Positions 24,450 through 40,981 of a DNA stretch of 64,000 nucleotides are shown in pieces. The notes below the pieces were generated by a model. It saw only the letters and a program-made list of their open reading frames with translations, was not told the DNA's origin and did no database searches. The position numbers and the translations under genes are program-made. The DNA is taken from the NCBI RefSeq assembly GCF_030272615.1, contig NC_081409.1, forward strand, positions 527,301,791 to 527,365,790, written 5' to 3'. Every line of letters starts with the position of its first letter. The stretch's first letter is position 1. The DNA is from Cryptomeria japonica (Eukaryota; Streptophyta; Pinopsida; Cupressales; Cupressaceae).

Positions 24450-25763
24450 GGTTTAAATAGTTGTCCTTAAGGTGGTTTTAGGTATCATAGATGTGGGATA
24501 AAAGAGTGATGTAGAAATGAAGAGCGTTTGTCCCACATGTATTAAGTGAATGTAATTGATATAAGTGGGACAAGAAAAATAGAAGATGAAATACGATATG
24601 AGAGAGGTTTAGGAAATGGATATAATGGATTTAATATGAATAATATTATTAAATTGATTTAATTAATATATGATATAATATGAATATTATGATATAATGA
24701 AGAATAATGAAATAATGAGAAATGAATATTATAAGATATATAATAAGGATCCGCTTGATGATGTAGCAAGAAGAAAGATTAAATTAAGAGAACTTTATAA
24801 TGAACTTTTTTTGTGTCTACAGTTTTAGAAGTTTGTGCTTTGCTTTAGATTATGCTTTGGTTTGATTTCTCTAACCATCTAACCTCCAAATATTTTTCTG
24901 ATCTATATTTTATACCCTGTCATGCCAGAGACATGTTTTAATGTGATTTTCATTCATATCTTCTTTGAAATAATGGGGTGGATGCAAGAAGTTGAGTCCC
25001 ACTTTTGGGCAAAAACTGGAAGTGTTTTATCTATTTTTCAATTTTTTTGTCAATTGATGTCAAAATTTGAATCTCAAAAAACTTCAGTAATATAAAATGT
25101 AGTGCTCAGAGTCTACTTTTCAAATATGTAATTTATTTTAATACCCACATGGTAGAAATTGCTTTTTAGCAGGCATGTTTAAAAACCATTTTTTCAAAAT
25201 GTGTGTTTCAAGACCATACCACACATGTGTATGGCCACCCTTTTTTTATGCAAATAAATGAATTTTCGCAAATCCTTCTGGGAAATGATACCTATGACAC
25301 CAAATATTTATATTTTTGCTTATTTTTGTATTGAATACATTTCTTTTTAATTAATTTTTTAACTGACAGTAAAGTATATTTTCAAAACATCGGGTGTACG
25401 ACCACCATAATTTGATGAAAATTTCATATTTTTCAATTTTATTTTTTTTAATATTCAAAAGAATTGTATGTAGATTTATGTCATATAATTTATTTTTCTA
25501 AAAACCTAAAAACAAAAAGTTATTAAAGTTTTACTGAACCTCGGTATTTTAGGTTTAGGTACCACTTTTGATTAATAAATAATACAAAAAAAAGTAAAAA
25601 TGATCTTATCACTATGAAATTTATATTTTTGAAATCAGGACGCTGAGAACTCTAATGGGTTTTCGTTTTGTCAAAAAATTCAATCAGGAAGGCCCTAAAA
25701 AAATTAGGCCAAGATAGAAATCTGATGTCGTTTTACCTTAGCCATTTTTTTGGAGGTCCAAGC
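24450..25763. other. Gene-less flank, probably subterminal part of transposon copy A
   Basis: AT-rich, with a possible LTR-like end GTCTACAG at 24821-24828 identical to the LTR end at 1763-1770. No open frame of note. I could not find a terminal inverted repeat like those at 28289 and 57097, so the left border of copy A is unknown. Confidence 0.35.
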
Positions 25764-25915
25764 ATAGGCTTGGTCCCGGACCAAGCCTATCCCGAAGCAA
25801 AAAAAAAAAGGCTAAGGGTTGTTTCCCGCCCCTAATTTTAAAAAATGGGCGCCCCACCCAATTCTAAAACAGGCACCCGATTCTAAAAAGATCTGTTGGG
25901 CCAGAATCTGGCCCA
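25764..25915. repeat. Two short palindromes upstream of transposase A
   Basis: ATAGGCTTGGTC-CCG-GACCAAGCCTAT (12-base arms) spans 25764-25790. TGGGCCAGA-A-TCTGGCCCA (9-base arms) spans 25897-25915. They lie 150-300 bp before the transposase start, the same relative place as the palindromes of copy B, and could be binding sites or hairpins. Confidence 0.7.
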
Positions 25916-26065
25916 TAAGCACAAATCCCAATGATTGAATGTTTTTTTAATCATTGCCTGACAGGTACGATCTGCAAAGAGAATGTTTTGATTAATCATT
26001 CTCTTTTCTTGTCTTATTATCGATTTGGTAAGGAGATTGATTCGAATTCAAAATTTGGTGCAGCC

Positions 26066-27313
26066 ATGGGATCAAATCAACGTAGGAAGAGGCAAAGAAA
26101 GGTTCTGACAGCTGAGGAGATTGCAGCAAATAGGGAGAAGGAGGCAATATGTCAATGAGAGAGAAGAGAAAGAATGAGACAAGGAGCTTCAAGTTCCACA
26201 ATCATTTCAGAAGAGGAGAACATCTATGAGACCATAAATGTTGATGAAGGAAACACAATAGAACCATTTAATTCAGGGGCATCTTCTAATCCATTATTGG
26301 ATACAGGTGTGTCTTCACAACCCTATGTTTTTTCTCATGAAGAAATTGGTTATTTAGTAGAAGCATATTACTTATTAAATCAAACCCCAAATGAAATTAG
26401 AACTCAAGTTGAAACTGAAACTGAAATCCAAATTGAAACCCCAAATGAAACTAGATCTCAACTTGAAACTGAAATTGAAATCGAAATTGAAACTCCAAAT
26501 GAAATTGAAAATCCATCTACAACTAAAACCAATAATGTGGATGTAGACATTGAAACACTAATTGAAAATGAAAAATGTTTGAATGATAATCAAACGAATG
26601 AAAATTTTGAAATTAAAAGTGATGTACTAGACAATCTTCCTGGTTTGGTTTCATGGAGACAGATTAGGACACATGCAAATAGATTGTTTAGACATTTTTT
26701 TTATAATAAGAAATTTGGGTTTCAATGCCAATTAATGGTACAACTAATTAAAATGACTAAAATGTGAAATGTGATGAAGAAGTTAAGCTTTTATGTCAAA
26801 CCCAAGAAGAAGGGTGAGTCTTTAAAACAAGTTGTATCGATTGTTGCTAGTGCCTTTGATACAATCGAAAAGAAAAGTCATTCTAAAGATAAAAATGCGG
26901 CACGACTGGCAATAACAACAACTTTAGTAAGCCAAACAACTTCTGATAAAAGAATGATGAGTAACATAAGTGGATACCTTAATATCCATCGTAAAACTTT
27001 GTCAAGAGCTATAAAAAGAAGAGTTAACTTTGAAAGTGATCCGGCAAACAATTTGTGGACTTTTAGTGGTAGACTGCCAAGGTCTGATATGAAACTTACT
27101 GGTGAAGTCAAAACTTTGATCGAAAAATTCTGGCACGATAATACGAGAGTATCACCTAATGCTAGAGATGTTCTTAAATTAAGAGTTGGGTCAAAAATTC
27201 ATGATCCACATCCAAAACACCTATTGGACATGACTCAAACTGAATTGTACAATTTTTTTTTGGATGATAAGGTGTTGACTATTAGCATTTGTCAAAGGTC
27301 TTTTGAAAAGTGT
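26066..27313 (+). pseudogene. Transposase A, 5' part
   Basis: Start chosen at ATG 26066 (MGSNQRRKRQRKVL), right after a TTGGTGCAG splice-acceptor-like site and matching the MGKTKRG start of copy B. The first about 240 residues are basic, then acidic and Glu/Asn-rich (repeated TPNE and ETEIEIE). A helix-turn-helix-like segment (GYLNIHRKTLSRAIKRR, about 26971) follows, then FSGRLPRSDMKL, KFWHDNTRVSPNARDVLKLR and DMTQTELYNFF. All are shared with copies B and D. In-frame TGA codons at 26156 and 26765 are the only breaks. The frame stops at codon TGT 27311-27313, where an LTR retrotransposon has inserted. It resumes at 42798 in register. Confidence 0.8.
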
Positions 27314-27776
27314 TGTGAGATTTTGCCAAGATCAAGAGGCAATGGAAAGAACAAATAAGAGAGACAAAATAGATGATAGGAATAAATTGTATTCTATCAA
27401 GATGCAAAATATGATCAACTGAATCATTACAAGATATTGATTGCCCATACAAACAATGTAGATGAGCCTGCTTATATAGGCAAGGCTAGGGATATGCGAG
27501 CGCACAAACATGACATGTGGCTCAATAAGAAACAAGGGTAGGTAGGAAATAGGTGTGGGTAGGTAGGAGAAATAATATAATATTCCACATGAGGTGGAAT
27601 GTAACAACAAGATAAGATCAACACCATAAAAGGTGGAAATTCTCCTACACACACTATCCCAATATTGGCACAAACACCCAAGTGTCTCATACCCAAACTA
27701 CTATTAAATGAATGTACCTAAGTAAACTTAAGTAAGGTGTAATAATATCCAAGATGAATAATTATTTACTCCAACA
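27314..27776 (-). repeat. 3' LTR (left copy) of the non-autonomous element
   Basis: 463 bp, from TGTGAGATTTTGCC to TTTACTCCAACA on the plus strand. It contains a minus-strand TATA box CCTATATAAG (27471-27480). Confidence 0.93.
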
Positions 27777-28288
27777 CCCCCCCTTAAGTGCAACTTAGGG
27801 GAATGCACTTAAGTCTATAATGCAACTAAGAAATGCAAGATGGGTCCTGACTACGAGGCCATGTTAGGTACCCATGTACAAATGCAAATGCAAGCAAAAC
27901 TATGCAATACAATCTCTCACAAACGGAGAAAGGGAGAAAACCCAGTGGGAAAAAAATCCCCCCCAAAAGAGAGATGAATGTACAAAAGACTCTCAAAGAA
28001 GAAGGACAAAACCTCAAAGAGGAAAAAGTCCCCCCATAAGAGAGAAGAAGAGACCAGGAATCCCCCCCTCAATGTCAAATCTCCTGCAAAGATGGTCCAA
28101 TGATGATGACCAAAATTTCTCCCCATAAGGAAGAAAGAGAATCAATGATGTACCAATAATGTCAAAGTGTGACAAAACTAGGTAGCAAGTCGATGATGAT
28201 GAATCACTCGTTGCACAAAAAGAAGATCAGGCATGGAGACAACTTGCTGTGAGCATCATCTGGATACTCAGAAATAGCAAAAATACTA
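27777..28288 (-). other. Interior of the non-autonomous element, polypurine-tract end
   Basis: On the minus strand a TTAAGGGGGGG tract (plus 27777-27790) abuts the LTR and is the plus-strand primer. The rest is purine-rich GGGGGGA-containing leader-like sequence without a frame longer than noise. DNA transposon B starts at 28289. Confidence 0.7.
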
Positions 28289-28313
28289 GGGTAAGTGCAC
28301 CAAGATGGTGAAC
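28289..28313 (+). repeat. Left terminal inverted repeat of copy B
   Basis: Twenty-five bases, exact inverse of 40957-40981. Twenty-one of 25 match the left end of copy D at 57097-57121. Confidence 0.93.
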
Positions 28314-29150
28314 AAAAAGGGGGGTATAAGTGGCCACCTTTTTTTTTTCTGAAAATAGGTAAACCTGAACTCCAAAGAGATATTTGAAGGTCATGCACTT
28401 AAAACTAGGAGTTGAGAAAAGAATAAGAATATTAGGACTCTGAATCTAGTTTCTAAACTACAATTTTTTAAAAAAATTGGATAAGATTAAGAGGGTCAAA
28501 CCTTTCATGCACGAAAAACTGTTCCTAATTTTTTCAGCAAAATATAACATAGTTGTTTTCGTGCGCTACACAAAATATATAGTTAGATTTAGTATTTTTC
28601 AAAACCCTTTGGTAGGATGATAGGTAAGAGTGAGATCTAGAAGTTGTGTATTTTTTTGTAATTTTTCGTTGAGTTTTTTTTTTTTTTTATGATTTTTGGA
28701 AGTGACCGCATCCTGAAAATTTGGTACCTATTTGTGTGTTGGGCATAACTTGCATCAAAATAATCAAAAATGCAAATTTGTTTTTTTTAAAGTGTATAGA
28801 ATCTAGTGTAGAACAATAATATATAATTTATTTTGAATTTGGTCAAGTATATCAAAAGTTATTAAAAAAATGGTAGACATATGTCTGTGAGGACTGTCAA
28901 GGCACTGATAAAGAAAATTAAAGTTTACTATGCTAATGTTGTCCAAAAATTAAAAAATTTATATGGTCAGAAAACTAAGAAGATGTGTGAGATTATGGTG
29001 GTAATTTTAGAGATACACCACTTCATCATTTGTAAACCTGATGACAATGAAGTCAAGAAATCGTGGTGGAGGATGAAAAAATGTGTAAAGGAACAAAAAA
29101 GGGGGGGAAATGGGCTTGCAAGCCTTAGGGTCATTTTCCAACCCTCTTAC
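28314..29150. other. Left subterminal region of copy B, no gene
   Basis: AT-rich with homopolymer runs. The open frame 28881-29210 has no motif and I do not call it. Confidence 0.5.
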
Positions 29151-29156
29151 CAAGCC

Positions 29157-29321
29157 AAAACCCACACGGGTTTTGAAGAACCAAAAAGTACTATTCACAG
29201 TTCTAAATAACCCGTACGGGTTATGAAGAACTAGAATTTTTTTTTTTTGTTTCACAAAACTCGTACGAGTTATGAAGAACTAAAAACACTTTTTTTTTGT
29301 TTCACAAAACCCGTACAGGTT
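29157..29321. repeat. Left cluster of AACCCGTACGGGTT palindromes in copy B
   Basis: Four boxes spaced about 50 bp apart, each followed by TATGAAGAA or TTTGAAGAA. They are AAACCCACACGGGTTT (about 29159), ATAACCCGTACGGGTTAT (29207-29224, perfect), AACTCGTACGAGTT (29259-29272, perfect) and AACCCGTACAGGTT (29308-29321). The third box has changed symmetrically on both arms. Confidence 0.85.
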
Positions 29322-29479
29322 ATGAAGACATAATAATGTATGCTTGTAAACTTAGCATTTACTACACCTGTTTTAGACATACCTAGATAATATGTGTTTA
29401 TGTATGTATATATGCATATCTATAGTTATATATACATATATTTATATAGATATATGTATATATGTTTGTATACATGCAT

Positions 29480-34170
<4,691 letters not shown>

Positions 34171-34182
34171 TCCTAGTTCTAC

Positions 34183-34302
34183 ATAGCCAGTATAGGTTAT
34201 GTAGAACTAAGGCCAAAACTTCTAGTTCTACATAACCCATACGGGTTATGAGAAATTGTGAACGTTGACATATAAGGTTTCCATAACCCGTACGGGTTAT
34301 GG
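34183..34302. repeat. Second palindrome cluster of copy B
   Basis: CTACATAGCC..GGTTATGTAG (about 34179-34204), ATAACCCATACGGGTTAT (34232-34249) and a perfect 22-base palindrome with the core AACCCGTACGGGTT (34281-34302). They lie 350-480 bp before the transposase start. Confidence 0.85.
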
Positions 34303-34665
34303 AAAATCTTTATATATTTTAGTCCCAACGGCCTAAAAACCAGCATTGCAAGTTGTTTGAAGGCCCCACTCTGCTTTTGCACATGATTTTCTGGGATAGT
34401 AACAGTCAGGTTTTCATATTCTTTTGTCACTTTTGATTTGGAATGATTGATTTTTAAGTTATTTTATAATTGTTACTTTAGATAATAACAAAATCATGAT
34501 CATTTGTTGTTTTTTTGCTTTGATTATGATTTATTTGTCTTGTATTTTGGTTTTTTTTAAAGTTATTTTATTATTGTTACTTTAGATTATAACAAAATGA
34601 TGATCATTTGTTGTTTTTTTTGCTATTTGATTGTGCATTGTCATCATGATGCTATGTGTAGGAGA

Positions 34666-35640
34666 ATGGGAAAGACTAAGAGAGGAACAAATGAACAAAG
34701 AGAGGCAGCAAAGGAAAGACAAAGGGAGCGTATGAAGAGATTATGTGAAGGTACGTCATCTAATGCACCTAATGAAAGTGATGAACATTCAACAATTGAA
34801 ATTGATATGATTAATGCACCAAATCAAAATGCTCAACATACACCAATTCAAATACATATGATGAATGTACCTAATGAATGCAATGAACATACACCATTTG
34901 AAAATGATTTGGTGAATGCACATGTTAATGAAATTGAAGAAGATATACCATTTGAATTTGATGTGATCAATGCACATAATGTACCTAATGAAAATGAAGA
35001 GCATGCACCAATCTTAACACCTCTTAGAATAATTCGTAGAAAACCAAAGTTCCTAATAGATATTGATGAAAGTATTGTGAAGCCAATGCATAATAAAATT
35101 TCTAAAAGAACTTGTAGAAGAAAGGTTAGAAGAATTTGGAATAACTATTTTGAAAACTTAAATCAAAGTGAAAGATGCCAATTAGTTGTTGAAATGATTA
35201 AAAATCTGAAATTTAGAGAGACAATGAAAATTTTGGGGTTAAGAACATCTGAAAATAATAGTGAAAGAACCATTGTGAGAAATCTTTTTGATGCATACCA
35301 AGCCATTGGTTCAAAATCACACACTAAAGATGCTAATGTTACTCGTCGTGTCCTCACATCAACCATAATGGGAAAGGAAATGAAAAAATATCATTTAATA
35401 AGCAAAACAAGCAAGTCATTAAGGATAAGTAGAACCACATTACACTATGCCTTAGAGAGGCGAGAGAAAATTAAGGATCCTAACAATAATTCTCTTTGGG
35501 TATTCTCGAGTAGACTCCCACACAAGGACAAGGTTGTTGTTGATGCACTAAGAATGTTAATTGAGAGATATTGGCATGACAACACAAGGGTTTCACCCAA
35601 CCAAAGAGATGTTGTTAGAAGGTGAATTGGAATTAGTTCC
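34666..35640 (+). pseudogene. Transposase B, N-terminal fragment
   Basis: Start at ATG 34666 (MGKTKRGTNEQREAAKERQRERMKRL), preceded by a TATGTGTAG acceptor-like site as in copy A. The basic start is followed by an Asn/Glu-rich repeat region (INAPN, VNAHV, ending APILTPLRIIRRKPKFLIDID). Then come RRIWNNYFENLNQSERCQLVVEMIKNLKFRETMKILGLR, a helix-turn-helix-like SLRISRTTLHYALERRE and RYWHDNTRVSPNQRDVVRR. TGA at 35623 replaces the Gln codon of copy D. A few codons later similarity ends at the satellite array. Both Cys clusters and the whole DDE-like core are missing, so copy B cannot encode an active transposase and would depend on another copy. Confidence 0.82.
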
Positions 35641-35655
35641 TACCTAAAAAGGCAA

Positions 35656-37245
35656 AATGAAAGATGCACTATTTTGCCACCTCTCACTGACGGTTTTTTA
35701 TGCAACAGAAAAAATCTTACCACAAGAAAACGGAATCGAGTTGCCCAAAACCGAGATAGTATTTTGTAGGCAATGATAACATGACCCCATAGGTTCAAAC
35801 AGATCATCCATAAGTGCCACGGTCTCTGAGTTACGCTACGTCAAAGTTTGACCATTTTTTCTACTTTGAGCGCTCAAGGGAAAATGTCGCTACGAGGTGG
35901 CTCGTAACGATCGGATGCCTTGGGGAGAGAGACAAGGGCACACCTAGCATAAACCCAACCACCCAGATGCACTCGCGCTAATGGTTCATTCCCACGAAAA
36001 GAAGAAGGAAAGATGCACTATTTTGCCACCTCTCACTAATGGTTTTTTATGCGACAGAAAAAATCTCACCACAAGAAAATGGAATCAAGTTGCCTGAAAC
36101 TAAGATAATATTTTTTAGGCATCAACAACATGACCCCATAGGTTCAAACAAATCATCCATAAGTGCCACGGACTCCGAGTTACGGGACGTCAAAGTTTGA
36201 CCATTTTTTCGGCTTTGAGTGCTCAAGGGAAAACATCGCTATGAGGTGGCTCGTAACAATCAGACATCTTGGGGAGTGAGACAAGGGCACACCTAGCATA
36301 AAATTGACCACCCAAATGCACTTGCACTGATGGTTCATTCCCACGACAAGCAGAACAAAAGATGCACTATTTTGCCACCTCTCACTGACAGTTTTTGACG
36401 GTTTTTGATGCGACAGAAAAAATATCACCACAAGAAAACGGAATTGAGTTGCCCAAAACTAAGATAGGATTTTTTAGGCAGAAAAAAAATGACCCCATAG
36501 GTTTAAATGGGTCATCCATAAGTGCCATGGTCTCTAAGTTACGGGACGTCAAAGTTTGACCATTTTTTCCACTTTGAGCGCTCAAGGGAAAATGTCGCTA
36601 CGAGGTGGCTCGCAACGATCAAACATCTTGGGGAGTGAGACAAGGGCACACCTAGCATAAAAATGGCCACCCGGATGTTCTCATGCTGACGGTTTGTTCC
36701 CACGACAAGCAGAACGAAAGATGCACTATTTTGCCACCTCTCACTAACAGTTTTTGATAGTTTTTGATGTGACAAAAAAAATCTCACCACAAGAAAACAT
36801 AATCAAGTTGCCCAAAACTGAGATAGGATTTTTTAGGAAGCAACAACACGACCCCATAGGTTCAAATGGATTGTCCATAAGTGACACAGTCTCCGAGTTA
36901 CGGGACGTCAACGTTTAACCATTTTTTCCACTTTGAGCGCTTAAGGGAAAACATCGCTACGAGGTGGTTCGTAACGATCAGACATCTTGGGGAGCGAGAC
37001 AAGGGCACACCTAGCATAAACCCGGCCACCCGGACACGCTCACCCTAATGGTTCATTCCCACAATAAGCAGAATGAAAGATGCACTATTTTGCCACCTCT
37101 CACTGACAGTTTTTGACGGTTTTTGATGCGACAGAAAAAAATCTAACCACAAGTAAAATGGAATTGAGTTTCCCGAAACCGAGATAGGATTTTTTAGGCA
37201 GCGACAACACAACCCCATAGGCTCAAATATATTGTCCATAAGTGC
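35656..37245. repeat. About 355 bp satellite array in copy B, 4.5 units
   Basis: Units start at AGATGCACTATTTTGCC at 35662, 36011, 36360, 36719 and 37078, i.e. spacings of 349, 349, 359 and 359. The 10-base difference is a short duplication of CAGTTTTTGACGG. Each unit carries CATAGGTTCAAA, GTCAAAGTTTGACCATTTTTTC and GACAAGGGCACACCTAGCATAAA. On the reverse strand these match the repeat of copy D at 60560-61312 (GTTTGAACCCATGGGGTC, GTTTATGCTAGGCATGCCC). So both copies share one satellite family in the same place and orientation relative to their genes. Confidence 0.92.
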
Positions 37246-37860
37246 TTCAACTCTTCTTTTATAGGTGATGAAATGATGAACTTCACTCCATAAGCATGAA
37301 ATGATGAACTTAAGCATGAAATGTCTTAATTGGTTCTTGAAATGATGAACTTCACTCCATAAGCATGAGTTTATGAAATAATAACTTCACTCCAATCTCT
37401 TCATGCATGAAGGAATCAAAGAAAATTCACTCAATCAAAATACAGAATATCAACATTACCAGTATTAGTACTTGGGTATACACAATATGAGCAATAGATA
37501 GTTTAAAAGTATACACCATATGAGTTACAAGTAATGAACAAATTGGATCACATTTCAAGACATATACACAACTAACAAATTTGATTACATTTCAATAGCA
37601 AATAACTAAGTTTCAGGAATATCATGTTTCATATATATCAATGAACAAATTGGATCGAATATCAAGTTTCATATATATCAAAATGAACAATAATCGTGTA
37701 CATATATCAAAAAATGGCATAGATGCCAAATCAATAATAGTTACAAAAATGTGGCATGTGCCATGTCTGTCAAAGTTGATATATACATATACAAATTTTG
37801 AATATATAAAAAATTGGTCCTTCAATGACTACAACTATAACTATATGTCTCTATCGGTAT
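37246..37860. other. Spacer between satellite and second gene of copy B
   Basis: Contains repeats of GATGAACTTCACTCCATAAGCATG (37265-37390) and two copies of a CATATATATCAA...GAACAAATTGGATC block (37560-37690). No gene seen. Confidence 0.6.
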
Positions 37861-40633
37861 CTATGACTGTGGCAGATCATCAAAATCGAGCTTCTTCGAA
37901 GCAGTACATGGCTCTGCAGGTGGCTACAGAAGGACAATTCAAATGTCTAATCAGATATATTTTCTAAATATAACATCAAAATAACTAAATACCGAACTCT
38001 AAATTGTTTGAAGTTAAAATGTTGATTACCTCATCTTTGTCTTCTGCAATTTGGTGAGGCTGAGGATCCATGGGATGTCGTGCAGGAGGTTGTAACTGGT
38101 AAAACAACATTAAAACATGTTAATGACATATATGTCAAATAACACATAATAACTAAAAATGAATAGACTAAAAAACTAAAGCATACCAGAGCCTCAGATG
38201 GATGTGTTGTGGTCGTAGGAGGCAAAGTCACAGATGAATCAGTTACAACCATTTCCTATATCCATGGTAAGTGATCCAAAAGGAGTTAACTAGACGGTTT
38301 CAACTCCGTTGTGCACTTAGTGAAAAGGAGTTGATCTAAGACAGACATACCTTTTGCCTTGGTCGTGTTGGATCCCATAATATACGTGTAGGACTTCTAC
38401 TGAAATGGAATGGTAGAATAACAGTACGAAGGATGGAAGGGGCATGTAATAGTTTAAAGACAATCATACAAGTTAATAACCCAAAGTTGTTGACAAACTA
38501 GATAAAACAAATATTTTTAACATATGTAGAAAAAATGCACACCAAAGCCTCGTATAGTTCTCCTGTAACCTTAGGAGGTCTAGTCGAATCTGATGCAGCT
38601 ATTACCATTTCTTGTATGAAAAATGATAACATATGATATAGACATAAAAGGATTTAGTTATTTCAAACAAGCAAGAATGCAATCCAAAGTGAATATGAAG
38701 ATATCATCTCTTCCCTCTGCTGAACCTCATCGACATCAGGTGCATTCATTAATTTCGTAAACCCCATATGTTTCTGTATATAGAACAAATAAATTAAGTG
38801 TATTTATCAATATCTACATATACATGTTTAATCATAATACATTTCAACAATTGAATTTAAATTGTAGCGAATTACCTTATGTCGTTTGGGTGTCTGAGAG
38901 GATATCTTTTTATGTTTCAGAGTGCTAGAGGATGGCTTTCTCACATGAGATGTCCTCAAGGCAGGTGGGGCAAACTAATGGAAAAAAATTAACATAAGGG
39001 AAAAGAGCATGTATTTAATATATCACTTAAGTCAAAAATATATAAATCTAAATGGTACGGCATAGCTATCTTGGCCAAAGTCAATGGTTGAAAGCATGAT
39101 ATCATCAAGTTGGGACATCTCAGCCACTGATAAGCCCTACAAAATATCAAGTAATGATACATATAATTAACAAAATATATTTTGAATCCAATGTATTATT
39201 ATATTTTTAACAAATTTACAAATCTTTACCTCTGGTGGCGAAACTACTCGTGACCGTGGAGTCGACTGAATAGTATGTGGTGTACTCCCACCACCTGTTG
39301 CACCCTGCAATGCATTTTATTTATATGTCACTTTAAATTGTTCTAAAAATAAAAATTCATTTCCTTTTATAAGATTTAGTCACTTAATTGATAACATGTC
39401 ATAAACAGAATTAAATGCACTTGTTTCTGATAGAGAGGGTACAACATATTGAGCAGTTCATCGGTGAGGGCCACATCCTCTGTAGTGAAAGCATGGCATC
39501 TACTCTTGCAACATGTACATGAATGAGATGTCCCACCATCCTCATTCGCGTCAGTGTCTACACCAAAACATACACCCTGGCAGGTGGGGCACATATGTTG
39601 AATGGGTTGGCTCATGCCAAATGATGCATGTGGTGTTGCTGATGAAGGAGGTGCCACTGAGGAAGGAGGTGTTGTTGATGAAGGAGGTGTCGCTGATGAA
39701 GGAGGTGCTGCAGGTACTGGTACATCCTCAGCTCTGACCAGCTGTGTGCCATGTTGAACAATGACATCAGTTAATGATGCAGCTGCCTGAAGAGTCTATA
39801 ATTCCATAGACTCCTTCAAGGATATAGGTACAGTGACATGAACCATGGGTTTAGGAGTTGTATGCCTCCTATGTTGTGGATCTACCACCCTATGGGCCCC
39901 AGGTCTATCCTGTGCAGAGCCTCTCCCTCTACCTTGAAATTGTCGGATGTCAAAGTAATTCGGTTTCTCGTTGAGGATAAACTCACAATACAACTTTCTC
40001 ACAAAAAATATAGAGGCACCTCCCAATTTATTACAAGTGTGTAGGACCGAGTATATTAGTTCATTGGTAACAAGATCGGTGAAAAGAGCACATATGTCAG
40101 CTTTAACTATGCCCTTTTTCTTCACCTGGTCATATGACAACCCATCCGCATAAAATGTTTGACATCTATCCCTCCATGAACCCCATTTTGTAACCTCCCT
40201 AGATACCTCATTTGCACTATTAGCCATTGTTTCTAGTGTTCTGGCAAGGGTTGAGTGGTGCTCAAGCCTAGAGGTCCTCAACCTATTCACCAATATAGAA
40301 ATTTAGGCACTATTTTGTGTAAGGCGATTGATGAGATCCTCATGTGTGGCATCTACATGTTCTAATGGAGGACGTGGAGGGTTTCAGGGTGGTGGTGGCT
40401 GTTGAGGAGCAGCATTTTTTAGGATTTTGAGGATTTTCTTGTTGCTCTTGTGCAATGTTAACATGGTTTTCTTGTGTTGCTTGTGCAGGAGGAGGTCTTT
40501 GTTGTCTATTTCATTTTTGGGGATTGCTTGAAGAATCTGACATCAAATTAATAAAAACAAAACTTAAATCAATTAAAAAACCCTAATTTAATTAAAATGC
40601 AAAGAAAAATAATCAAACAAATCAAATCTTACC
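37861..40633 (-). pseudogene. Second (accessory) gene of transposon copy B, 11 exons
   Basis: Exons on the minus strand: 40633 and upstream (first, start codon not found), 40535-39421, 39304-39230, 39136-39059, 38974-38876, 38773-38708, 38610-38543, 38396-38351, 38255-38187, 38095-38030 and 37923-37861 (stop). Nearly all introns keep GT and AG. The exon 6 donor is AT (38707-38706). Exon 2 encodes a Pro/Gln-rich start, KWGSWRDRCQTFYADGLSY, KPNYFDIRQFQGRG, AQDRPGA and a Cys cluster CPTCQGVC...SHSCTCCKSRC. Exon 4 has MSQLDDIML, and the last ends TASKKLDFDD. An early TGA, a frameshift and a deletion before LYCEF break it. Function unknown. The conserved structure and position in three copies imply a transposon-borne protein. 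Confidence 0.75.
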
Positions 40634-40695
40634 TGTTCGACGGGGTGCAATTGTTGAAAATTGCTTTTGATGATGGGAAAATAAAAAATAGTTGC

Positions 40696-40914
40696 AAACC
40701 CATGCGGGTTCGATGCTTTTTTGGCTTCTACTTACTGTTGTTCCATGGGTTTTGGTGTTGAAAATGGCCAAAACCCATGGCCTACACAAAAGAAATATGT
40801 TTCTCAAAACCCGTACGGGTTTTGAGGAACTTTTGGTTTTTTTTATTGTTTTTTCTCTAGGCTTGGTGCTACCAAACCTAGCACGTTTTTGAAATTTTAG
40901 AACCCGCACGGGTT
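40696..40914. repeat. Right palindrome cluster of copy B
   Basis: AACCCATGCGGGTT (about 40696), a CCATGGGTTTTGG...CCAAAACCCATGG inverted repeat (40742-40781), a perfect 24-base palindrome with the core AACCCGTACGGGTT (40803-40826) and AACCCGCACGGGTT (40901-40914). All lie within 290 bp of the right terminus. Confidence 0.85.
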
Positions 40915-40956
40915 ATGAAATTATTATTATTTTTTTTGGCATGTGGCCACTTTTCT

Positions 40957-40981
40957 GTTCACCATCTTGGTGCACTTACCC
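40957..40981 (-). repeat. Right terminal inverted repeat of copy B
   Basis: Ends ...GGTGCACTTACCC, the exact inverse of 28289-28313. Confidence 0.93.

Noticed and set aside
26878-27111. Antisense frame over transposase A
   Set aside because: Shadow of the coding strand. The plus frame has homologues in copies B and D.
36180-37317. Minus-strand frames of 67-90 codons with a recurring peptide (SKTVSERWQNSASFVLLVVG)
   Set aside because: The recurring peptide is the 355 bp satellite read in frame. Unit lengths of 349 and 359 are not divisible by three, so no continuous protein results.
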